Part shown: positions 1 to 5,167 of the stretch, in pieces | Layout of the letters: each line of letters begins with the position of its first letter | How positions within the stretch are numbered: position 1 is the first letter of the stretch | Assembly: GCA_013349735.1 (NCBI GenBank) | Contig: DUZC01000174.1 | Coordinates: 1-5,167, forward strand | Direction of reading: 5' to 3' | DNA length: 5,167 bases | From: Rhodospirillaceae bacterium | Lineage (GTDB): Bacteria > Pseudomonadota > Alphaproteobacteria > Rhodospirillales > Magnetospirillaceae | Notes under the pieces: model-generated | Databases searched by the model: none | What the model saw: the letters and a program-made list of their open reading frames with translations, nothing else | What the model was told of the DNA's origin: nothing | Made by a program: the position numbers and the translations under genes

Positions 1-60
1 AACCCGGCATTAACCGGCGCCCCCGATCAACCCATCCCTGGCGCGAAGGACCCGCCATGA
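1..60 (+). CDS. C-terminal end of an unidentified upstream gene (partial)
   Basis: Reading frame 1 is open from the left edge and ends at the TGA at 58-60, giving the last 19 residues of a protein that starts outside the window. The tail is rich in proline and glycine and ends in AKDPP. Its stop overlaps the start of the VirB11 gene as ATGA, the same arrangement as at the next two junctions, and this is the main reason to believe it is a real gene end. In many VirB-type clusters the gene before virB11 encodes the VirB10 channel protein. That is a guess from gene order only; 19 residues are too few to recognise a family. Confidence 0.6.
   Translation, partial: NPALTGAPDQPIPGAKDPP
46..50 (+). 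promoter_or_regulatory. Ribosome binding site of the VirB11 gene
   Basis: AAGGA lies 6 bases upstream of the ATG at 57, which is good Shine-Dalgarno spacing. It supports that start codon. The site lies inside the 3' end of the upstream gene. Confidence 0.7.
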
Positions 61-1061
61 ATGACTTGCTTGACTGCAATTTGCGCCGACTGGCCGCGTA
101 TTACAGCCTGCCAGGCGTCGAAGAGGTCGCCATCAACCAGCCGGGTGAAATTTGGGTAAAGGAAATGGGCGCGTCCTGGGCCGTAAAAGCTGCGCCATCC
201 TTAAGCGAGGATTACCTGCTTTCGCTCTGCCGCCAACTGGCGAACGTCAATGGCCAGTCCTTCCACCCTCAGCGCATGCCATTGCTTTATGTCACTCTGC
301 CGCAGGGGCATCGCTTCACCGCCGTGACCGGGGCAACCGTTCGTTATGCCCAGGGCGACAGCCGGGGCATCGCCATCACCGTTCGCGTTTTCAACCCGGA
401 TCGGCGCATCGCGCTTGACCGCTATGGCCTGGACGCGGATGGCACGCTGGCCTGCGGCCCGATCCGCCAGGGCCGGCAGAGGTATGGCGGATCCCCTCTG
501 GAAGACCTGAGCATCGCGGTGCAGCGACAGGAAGCAATTTTGATTTCAGGAGCAACCTCCACCGGAAAAACGACATTTCTGAATGCCATCGTCGGCATGT
601 TGCCCAGCGACGTCCGGGTTCTGACCGTGGAAGATGCCCGCGAGCTGATCGTACCACAGCCCAACCGCGTTCATCTCGTGGTGTCGCGAACGGAAAGCAG
701 CTGCGGTATAGATTTCCTGCGGGTCGTGGATGCGGTGGTCAGAATGACCCCCGACGTGATCCTTTGCGGTGAAATCAGCATCGCCAATGCCACCGGTGTG
801 TTTCGGCTCATGACCACCGGACATACCAATTTCATGGCCACGATTCATGCCTCGACCCCAGAGGGCGCGCTAAGGGCCTTTTATCAGAATTTGGCGCAAA
901 CGAACCCGGGCATTGATGCGGCGGCCGCCACGGAAATCATCGCCAATGCCTTTGGCCGCATCGTACAGATCGACCGCCATGGCCCGCGCCGCGTTGTGAC
1001 CGCCATCGAGATCCCAAGCCTGGCCATGGCCGCCTTGCGACCACCCCCCCCTTCCCCATGA
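57..1061 (+). CDS. virB11: VirB11-type T4SS traffic ATPase
   Basis: This is a hexameric secretion ATPase of the VirB11/GspE superfamily, expected at the cytoplasmic face of the inner membrane to power T4SS assembly and substrate transfer. Its 334 residues match the usual VirB11 length of roughly 330-345. Residues 1-150 form the N-terminal domain. The RecA-like domain shows Walker A GATSTGKTT (165-173, Lys171), an Asp box around VEDAREL (191-197), Walker B TPDVILCGE (231-239, Glu239) and a His box running from TTGH (253-256) to TIHAS (262-266). The usual GELR after Walker B reads GEIS here, so the conserved Arg is missing, and Walker A has STGKT where GSGKT is commoner. The ATG at 57 has an AAGGA ribosome binding site. 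The 3' end contains a run of eight C and overlaps the VirD4 gene by 4 bases. PulE/CpaF-like ATPases are relatives, but the VirD4 neighbour favours VirB11. Confidence 0.93.
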   Translation: MNDLLDCNLRRLAAYYSLPGVEEVAINQPGEIWVKEMGASWAVKAAPSLSEDYLLSLCRQLANVNGQSFHPQRMPLLYVTLPQGHRFTAVTGATVRYAQGDSRGIAITVRVFNPDRRIALDRYGLDADGTLACGPIRQGRQRYGGSPLEDLSIAVQRQEAILISGATSTGKTTFLNAIVGMLPSDVRVLTVEDARELIVPQPNRVHLVVSRTESSCGIDFLRVVDAVVRMTPDVILCGEISIANATGVFRLMTTGHTNFMATIHASTPEGALRAFYQNLAQTNPGIDAAAATEIIANAFGRIVQIDRHGPRRVVTAIEIPSLAMAALRPPPPSP

Positions 1062-3001
1062 GGCGCGAACACCAAAATGCCCGGCTCTGGCAAAGCGCGA
1101 CCATCCTGTTGGCCGGGATCCTGATGATTGGCATGCTTCCTTTGGCCTTGCCGCTGACCTATCTGGCCGAACGGGGCGTCAATCTGGCCTCATGGGAATG
1201 GGTCCGCGGCTATTGCGCCAGTCTGCCGTCCAACCTCGATTACTGGCTCGCCATCCACCGAACATGGCTGCTGAACACCCTTTCTGCCGGAGAAATGCCC
1301 TGGCTGTTGTTCGGCATCCCGGTTCTTGGCCTGTTGCTCATGATGGCCGGCTTTTTGCTAAATCCCTATTCTACCCAGCCAACACTTCATGGCGGCGCAC
1401 GTTGGGCGATCAATCGCGACCTGGCGCAAATGGGTCTGCTGCAAGGAACTGTGATGGTTCTCGGCCGTTGGCAAAGGCGGTTGCTGCAATTGCCGGAAAC
1501 GCTGTCGGCCCTGTGCATCGCCCCGCCGGGCACCGGCAAAACCGTCTCGGTGGTCGTCCCTACGATCCTCTGTGGCGATAGCCTGTCGATGGTGATCAAT
1601 GACGTTAAACCCGAACTCCATCTGATTACCTCGGGACATCGCCGACGGTTGGGACCGGTATTCCAATTTGATTGGGGCGCCATTGACCCACCGGGTTCAG
1701 GCTCTGTTCATCCGCGCTGGAACCCGCTTTCACCGCGTTCGGTCCCTGCCGCCGGCCCGGAACGCGATCTTTACATTGATCGACTCGCGGCGGTCCTGAT
1801 CGCCGAACCAACAGCCGGGGCGGATCCTCATTGGAGCAAGCGCGGCCGGGCCGCCTTGGCCGGCTTTGTTCACTTTCTGCTGGGTAAATGCGAAAGCCGC
1901 TGCGATCAGGGGTTAGCTCCGGAATGGGTCGGGCGGGAAGCCTGCTTTCCGATGTTGCTGGACTGGATAGCCAGCGCGACTATGGCCGCCGCCGCCAGGA
2001 TCGAGCAGCTTCGCGAAAGTGACGGGCAAGCCGCCCTGTTTGCCGACCCCATCCGCGATATGCTTCTGGCCGCGGTCGCCGAGGCACAGGAACGAAAATA
2101 CGCGCATCGTGCCGTCCTGGAGCTTTCGCAATTGGCCAATATCCCGGATCGCGAACGGGGCTCGATCCTGTCGACCATGGATGCCGGCCTTGGAATTTTC
2201 AAAAATGAGGCGGTCCGGCAGCGGACGATGACCTCGGATTTCGACTTTGCCGACTTCCGCGGCATGGTCGATCCGCGTTTCAAGGATCTGCGGCCGGTCA
2301 CCATCTATCTGTCCGTCCGCCAACAGGATGCCCGGGCTTTGTCAGTGCTGACCGGCTTGTTCATCGAGGCCTTGTCAAGTTACCTGATTGCCCACCCACC
2401 CGGCCAGACGGATAACCCGGCAAGGAAGACCGGCCCCTATGCTGCACTCTTCGTTCTCGACGAATTTCCGCAAATGCCCAAACTCCAGGCCTTGATCGAC
2501 GGCCCGGCGGTGGGGCGCGGCCAGAAAATTTCCTATTTACTGATCGGCCAGGACTTCGCGCAGATCGAAGAAAAATATGCCAAGACCGGACTTGAGACCT
2601 TGTTGTCGACAACAGCCGCGAAAATCGTCCTACCGCTCAATAATGAGGTGGTCGCCAAGCGCTTTTCGGACATGGTGGGCAATTGCACCCATTTGGCGCA
2701 GACGCGCAGCCGGATCCATGGCTGGTCCAAAGACGCCAACCCATTCGCCGAGAACATCAACAAAAACCTGGCTGGCATCCCGCTGATTCAGCCGGCGGAT
2801 CTGATGTCGATGCCGCGCGGCCATCACATGGTCTTGCTGCAACAATTTGCCAATCGTCCGATTTCCGCGCAAACCCTTTATTATTTTCAGGACCCTATTC
2901 TTCGCCATCGCGCTTTCGATCCCAGGCGGCGCCGGGGACCGGTTCCAGCGGCCCCCACGCCACCCTGGCTTCGCCCTTATTATGGCCCTGTCGACCAATG
3001 A
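1058..3001 (+). CDS. virD4: VirD4/TraG-type coupling protein (T4SS ATPase)
   Basis: This is a type IV coupling protein, the membrane-anchored ATPase that brings DNA-relaxase complexes or protein effectors to the secretion channel. Its 647 residues are normal for TraG/VirD4. Two hydrophobic segments near the N-terminus (about 13-35 and 81-101) form the membrane anchor around a short periplasmic loop. Next come HGGARWA (111-117), the usual family entry motif, and Walker A APPGTGKT (155-162, Lys161). A long insert at about 230-410 fits the all-alpha domain. Walker B is LFVLDEF (464-470, Asp468/Glu469). The family's C-terminal block PADLMSMPRG is at 579-588, and an Arg/Pro-rich tail follows. The ATG overlaps the virB11 stop (ATGA). 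I see no clear Shine-Dalgarno upstream, only a C-rich stretch, so translation probably depends on coupling. No relaxase is in view, so DNA versus protein cargo cannot be decided. Confidence 0.95.
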   Translation: MRREHQNARLWQSATILLAGILMIGMLPLALPLTYLAERGVNLASWEWVRGYCASLPSNLDYWLAIHRTWLLNTLSAGEMPWLLFGIPVLGLLLMMAGFLLNPYSTQPTLHGGARWAINRDLAQMGLLQGTVMVLGRWQRRLLQLPETLSALCIAPPGTGKTVSVVVPTILCGDSLSMVINDVKPELHLITSGHRRRLGPVFQFDWGAIDPPGSGSVHPRWNPLSPRSVPAAGPERDLYIDRLAAVLIAEPTAGADPHWSKRGRAALAGFVHFLLGKCESRCDQGLAPEWVGREACFPMLLDWIASATMAAAARIEQLRESDGQAALFADPIRDMLLAAVAEAQERKYAHRAVLELSQLANIPDRERGSILSTMDAGLGIFKNEAVRQRTMTSDFDFADFRGMVDPRFKDLRPVTIYLSVRQQDARALSVLTGLFIEALSSYLIAHPPGQTDNPARKTGPYAALFVLDEFPQMPKLQALIDGPAVGRGQKISYLLIGQDFAQIEEKYAKTGLETLLSTTAAKIVLPLNNEVVAKRFSDMVGNCTHLAQTRSRIHGWSKDANPFAENINKNLAGIPLIQPADLMSMPRGHHMVLLQQFANRPISAQTLYYFQDPILRHRAFDPRRRRGPVPAAPTPPWLRPYYGPVDQ

Positions 3002-3654
3002 TCACCGTGCCGTCCCTGGGATTGGCCGTGCTTTTCGGCTGGGCCAATGCGGGCTTGGCCCAATGGATAGACGCCAGAATTGTGCTGATTCTGGACCACC
3101 GTTGGCTTGAAGCTTTGCGCTTCAGGCCGAACAAGGCCATCGGAACCCCAAAAGGACTTTGGATAAGTGCCACCCTTTCGGCTTGCCTGCTGTTGAACCG
3201 GCCGATCCCACCAGCATCGCCCTGGCTGCTGTTTACCAGCATGCTCCTGCTTTCTGCCTGGATCGATTGGCGCCATCAGGTTATCCCCGACCTTGTCACC
3301 TTTCCCGGGTTGTTTTGCGGTTTGCTCAGCGCGGCCTTTTCGCTGACCAAAACCAGTTTGACCCAAGCCATCCTGGGCTGCTGCCTGGCCTTGGCTATGG
3401 GATTGATTGTGCGCGGGCTGGCGAACAAGGGAAAAACCGCAGCCCCGGGCGGTCTTGGTCTGGGCGACATAAAACTGCTGACGGCCATCGGCGCTTGGTT
3501 TGGAGGACTCGCCTGTTGTCTGGTTTTCCTCGCCAGCTCGATCGTGATGGCCGCCCTACTCTTGGCCCGCCGCTGGATGGGCAACAGCCGAGCCATGGCC
3601 ATGGCTCCGGCAATGGCTCTGTCGAGCTTTTTAATTCTATGGAAAACAGTTTGA
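2998..3654 (+). CDS. A24-family prepilin peptidase-like membrane protein (short form)
   Basis: This is predicted to be an inner-membrane aspartyl protease that removes leader peptides from type IV-like prepilins. The 218 residues are mostly hydrophobic with several likely membrane spans (about 5-24, 57-69, 76-97, 101-115, 123-142, 165-190, 205-216). Both signature motifs are present: AWIDWRHQVIPD (87-98), with first catalytic Asp90, and GLGLGDIKLL (152-161), with second catalytic Asp157 in the GxGD motif. Full-length PilD enzymes have about 290 residues and an N-terminal cytoplasmic domain with paired CxxC motifs that methylates the pilin. Here that loop is short and lacks CxxC, so cleavage without methylation is expected, as in CpaA/TadV-type enzymes. 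I chose the ATG at 2998 because it overlaps the virD4 stop (ATGA). The frame stays open upstream to 2683, but that would bury 105 codons inside virD4. The true substrate is not in the window. Confidence 0.88.
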   Translation: MITVPSLGLAVLFGWANAGLAQWIDARIVLILDHRWLEALRFRPNKAIGTPKGLWISATLSACLLLNRPIPPASPWLLFTSMLLLSAWIDWRHQVIPDLVTFPGLFCGLLSAAFSLTKTSLTQAILGCCLALAMGLIVRGLANKGKTAAPGGLGLGDIKLLTAIGAWFGGLACCLVFLASSIVMAALLLARRWMGNSRAMAMAPAMALSSFLILWKTV

Positions 3655-3656
3655 CC

Positions 3657-3660
3657 AAGG
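3657..3660 (+). promoter_or_regulatory. Ribosome binding site of the small gene at 3668
   Basis: AAGG lies 7 bases before the ATG at 3668, just after the prepilin peptidase stop at 3652-3654. It supports the 3668 start even though the codons that follow look so unlike the rest of the region. Confidence 0.55.
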
Positions 3661-3667
3661 TCACGAT

Positions 3668-4009
3668 ATGAAAAAAATAACTTTAACAGAAAAATATATT
3701 AAAATAAAAAATAAAATAAAATGCCAAATTGACAATCATATAGACACAACATTCGAACAAGAGTTACTTGATAATTTGTTTCACACTATCATGATACGCC
3801 CTATAAACAATCTTTCTGCTGCAATTGATAAATTGCGTTTTGCCTATCATTGCCTGACCGAAGAAGAAGATATCGAAGAAACGGCCAATCTTTTATGCCA
3901 AGTCTGCTTTGGTCTTGAACAGCTTGCCCTGACCGAACGCCCGACAACCGCCTCAAGAGAGTCTGCGGGCATAAGCGCCCGCCGGCACCGAGGACCAATG
4001 CAACCGTGA
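3668..4009 (+). CDS. Small protein of unknown function with an AT-rich 5' end
   Basis: I do not recognise this 113-residue protein. Residues 1-20 are packed with Lys and Ile. Residues 28-60 and 65-90 look helical and soluble, with an acidic TEEEDIEET (64-72) and two Cys (77, 80). Residues 91-113 form a polar, Arg-containing, probably disordered tail. There is no signal peptide or membrane span. The pattern of a basic helix, an I.RP..NL..A..KLR segment (43-57) and an acidic helix loosely recalls short helical hypothetical proteins common in alphaproteobacteria; that is memory, not a search. The gene starts 13 bases after the prepilin peptidase, has an AAGG ribosome binding site, and its TGA overlaps the next start as GTGA, so it is probably co-transcribed and coupled. 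Base composition is odd: the first codons are almost pure A/T, and GC content climbs steadily to normal levels by about 3900. Confidence 0.7.
   Translation: MKKITLTEKYIKIKNKIKCQIDNHIDTTFEQELLDNLFHTIMIRPINNLSAAIDKLRFAYHCLTEEEDIEETANLLCQVCFGLEQLALTERPTTASRESAGISARRHRGPMQP
3671..3720 (+). other. Extreme AT-rich patch at the start of the 3668 gene
   Basis: Only 3 of these 50 bases are G or C, in a window that is otherwise clearly GC-rich. A runs of four or more occur at 3671-3677, 3690-3694, 3701-3704, 3706-3711 and 3713-3716, some spaced near one helical turn, so the DNA may be curved. The patch codes for the Lys/Ile-rich N-terminus. It could be foreign DNA, a binding site for an H-NS- or MucR-like silencer, or simply an unstructured start region that aids translation. 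I could not place a convincing sigma-70 promoter in it. Confidence 0.6.
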
Positions 4010-4494
4010 CGGACCCTGCGCCAACCGGCGACGCTCCCGCAGCGGCACAAACCAAAGGCAAAAGCAGAGCGCGCCCTGCCAAGGCGGCGCAGGCTCTCGC
4101 GGGCTTTCTGACTTCGGCCACAGGCCAAAACGCCTTGAAAGAGGATCAGCAATTGGCGCAACAACTCGCTCTGCTCGACCGGGGAGACCTCGAACGCCTC
4201 TTGCGGCTGACCGCGGTCGCCTTGACCGATGAGCGATCCCAACCTGCGGTCGAGCGGGTTTCTAAGCGGCTGGAAGAAAATGGCATCACCCTGACCATCC
4301 ATGGCGACCATAACCAGGTCACAGTGAACGGTGGCGGTGCGAAAGACAGTCCGGGCGAGTTAAGCCGGCCAAAATGGACGCCTCGCAACAGCGCGCGCGA
4401 GCCGCCCGCAAGGGAGCGGATACCGGCTTATTTGCGGAATAGTTGGGGCCGGCAAGTGGGAAGCCGCCTTAAGGGGTTCCTGGGCGGCCGTTAA
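4006..4494 (+). CDS. Basic protein of unknown function with GDHNQVTVNGG motif
   Basis: I do not recognise this 162-residue protein. It starts at GTG 4006, which overlaps the previous stop as GTGA. A GAGGA at 3990-3994 lies 11 bases upstream, and no other in-frame Met exists. Residues 1-30 are Ala/Pro/Lys-rich and probably disordered. Residues 42-92 look like one or two amphipathic helices rich in Leu, Gln and Arg. ITLTIHGDHNQVTVNGG (94-110) looks like two beta strands with a Gly/Asn turn, a pattern also seen in some phage and bacterial proteins. Residues 111-162 are Pro/Arg-rich and end in GSRLKGFLGGR. There is no signal peptide or membrane span. Position and coupling suggest it works with the 3668 gene. 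The Arg-rich tail resembles the charged C-termini of some VirD4-dependent substrates, but this is a hypothesis. That it is a real gene is fairly sure; its function is unknown. Confidence 0.72.
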   Translation: MTDPAPTGDAPAAAQTKGKSRARPAKAAQALAGFLTSATGQNALKEDQQLAQQLALLDRGDLERLLRLTAVALTDERSQPAVERVSKRLEENGITLTIHGDHNQVTVNGGGAKDSPGELSRPKWTPRNSAREPPARERIPAYLRNSWGRQVGSRLKGFLGGR

Positions 4495-4509
4495 AACCCG
4501 TTGCCCCCC

Positions 4510-4536
4510 TTGATTTAGCGCCAGGCTAGGTTAAAT
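4510..4536 (+). promoter_or_regulatory. Weak candidate promoter before the DUF2076-type gene
   Basis: The 91-base gap 4495-4585 is where a promoter for the next gene would be expected. TTGATT (4510-4515) resembles a -35 box and TTAAAT (4531-4536) matches four of six -10 bases, but the spacer is only 15 bases. I see no convincing operator or terminator in the gap. Confidence 0.25.
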
Positions 4537-4572
4537 CTTGGCCTAAGTTGGAAGTCAGGCCACGGGCAGCAC

Positions 4573-4577
4573 GAAGG
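4573..4577 (+). promoter_or_regulatory. Ribosome binding site of the DUF2076-type gene
   Basis: GAAGG ends 8 bases before the ATG at 4586, which is normal spacing and fixes this start. Confidence 0.65.
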
Positions 4578-4585
4578 TTGACGCT

Positions 4586-5167
4586 ATGAACCCACAGGAA
4601 CGCGATCTTATCCAATCTGTCTTCGACCGTCTGGCGCGCGCCGGTGTCGGTGCGAAAGACGCCGAGGCCGAAGCGATGATCAATGAAAGACTGTGCCATC
4701 AGCCCGATGCCGCTTATGGGTTGGTTCAGGCGGTTATCATGCAGGAAATGGGGCTGAATCAGGCAACCCAGACCATCAACGCGCTGCAACGCCAATTGGA
4801 AGAAGCCCGCAATGCCGCCGGTCCCCAACCGACGGGCAGTTTCCTTGGCGGCAATGGGCCTTGGGCCGCGGGGTCGGTGCCTCGGGTCGGCCAGCCAATG
4901 CCGCCGCCCCCTCAAGCGGCGCCGTCTCCTTGGTCGCAACAAGCCGCCCCGTCGGCGCCTTGGTCCCAACCAGCCGCCGCGCCGGCGCCCGCCGCGAATT
5001 GGGGACAACCTTCCGCGGCCGGTGGGTTCCTGCGCAACGCGGCCACGATGGCGGCCGGCGTGGCCGGCGGGGCCTTAATCGCCGAAGGCATCAGCAGCCT
5101 GTTCGGCGGACATCATGGCTATGGCGGCGGCTTTGGCGGCGGCTTTGGTGGTGGAATGGCCGGGGGC
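4586..5167 (+). CDS. DUF2076-type protein (partial, runs off the right edge)
   Basis: The frame is open from ATG 4586 to the window end, 194 codons with no stop. The N-terminus fits the DUF2076 family: MNPQERDLIQSVFDRL (1-16), then AEAEAMINERLCHQPDAAYGLVQAVIMQE (26-54), followed by a coiled-coil-like helix QTINALQRQLEEAR (62-75). Residues 80-145 are a Pro/Ala/Gln-rich linker with two PWSQ units (114-117, 125-128) and a related NWGQ (138-141). A short hydrophobic Gly/Ala segment (about 147-168) follows, then a Gly-rich tail with GGGFGGGFGGG (180-190). The biochemical role of the family is not established as far as I know; database names that call it a periplasmic ligand-binding sensor are weakly founded. 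No classical signal peptide is visible. The gap upstream and its own ribosome binding site suggest a unit separate from the secretion cluster. Confidence 0.82.
   Translation, partial: MNPQERDLIQSVFDRLARAGVGAKDAEAEAMINERLCHQPDAAYGLVQAVIMQEMGLNQATQTINALQRQLEEARNAAGPQPTGSFLGGNGPWAAGSVPRVGQPMPPPPQAAPSPWSQQAAPSAPWSQPAAAPAPAANWGQPSAAGGFLRNAATMAAGVAGGALIAEGISSLFGGHHGYGGGFGGGFGGGMAGG

Noticed and set aside
1906..2323. Two minus-strand open frames of about 130 codons opposite virD4
   Set aside because: They lie fully within the virD4 coding sequence, have no family signal, and match the antisense open frames common in GC-rich genes.
2683..2997. Upstream in-frame extension of the prepilin peptidase reading frame
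   Set aside because: It would overlap virD4 by 105 codons and reads as low-complexity shadow sequence; the ATG at 2998 overlapping the virD4 stop fits the pattern of the neighbouring genes.
3159..3671. Alternative + strand frame of 170 codons across the prepilin peptidase gene
   Set aside because: It lies inside a gene with clear catalytic motifs in another frame, and its translation is Arg/Pro/Gly-rich with no recognisable domain, as expected for a shadow of GC-rich coding DNA.
3729..3757. Perfect -35-like TTGACA at 3729-3734 inside the AT-rich gene
   Set aside because: No acceptable -10 box lies 16-18 bases downstream (3752-3757 reads TTCGAA), so it is likely chance in AT-rich sequence.
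4471..4511. Possible terminator hairpin (AAGGGG at 4471-4476 with CCCCTT at 4506-4511)
   Set aside because: The loop is long, the inner pairing is only about 3-4 bases, it begins inside the coding region and there is no T-tract after it.
4526..5008. Minus-strand open frame of 160 codons opposite the DUF2076-type gene
   Set aside because: Its start region is an Arg/Gly-rich mirror of the Pro/Ala linker, and the + strand frame has a ribosome binding site and a recognisable N-terminal domain.

Overview
The window reads as a compact, GC-rich bacterial stretch with every gene on the + strand. It suggests an alphaproteobacterium, possibly of the Rhodospirillales/Acetobacteraceae type. That placement rests on base composition, the style of the VirB11 and VirD4 proteins, and a DUF2076-type protein at the right end. 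It is inference; nothing in the window fixes the taxon.

Positions 1-3654 hold the end of a type IV secretion/conjugation (T4SS) gene cluster. It contains the last 19 codons of an unidentified upstream gene, a VirB11-type traffic ATPase (57-1061), a VirD4/TraG-type coupling ATPase (1058-3001) and a short A24-family prepilin peptidase-like membrane protein (2998-3654). Each junction is a 4-base ATGA start/stop overlap, so these genes are almost certainly one translationally coupled transcript. VirB11 would energise assembly and substrate transfer, and VirD4 would recruit substrate to the channel. The prepilin peptidase is the unusual partner: it implies that a pilin with a type-IV-pilin-like leader belongs to the system.

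Positions 3668-4494 hold two small genes I do not recognise, joined by a GTGA overlap. The first opens with an extremely AT-rich patch (only 3 G/C in 3671-3720) that contrasts sharply with the GC-rich surroundings. The second encodes a basic protein with an Ala-rich N-terminus, a helical middle, a GDHNQVTVNGG turn motif and an Arg-rich tail. They follow the prepilin peptidase by 13 bases and probably belong to the same transcript, as accessory or cargo genes.

Positions 4495-4585 are the only real intergenic gap. After it, a DUF2076-type protein begins at 4586 and runs off the right edge. It has its own ribosome binding site and is probably an independent gene outside the secretion cluster. 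I saw no RNA genes, insertion sequences, CRISPR arrays, attachment sites or origins.
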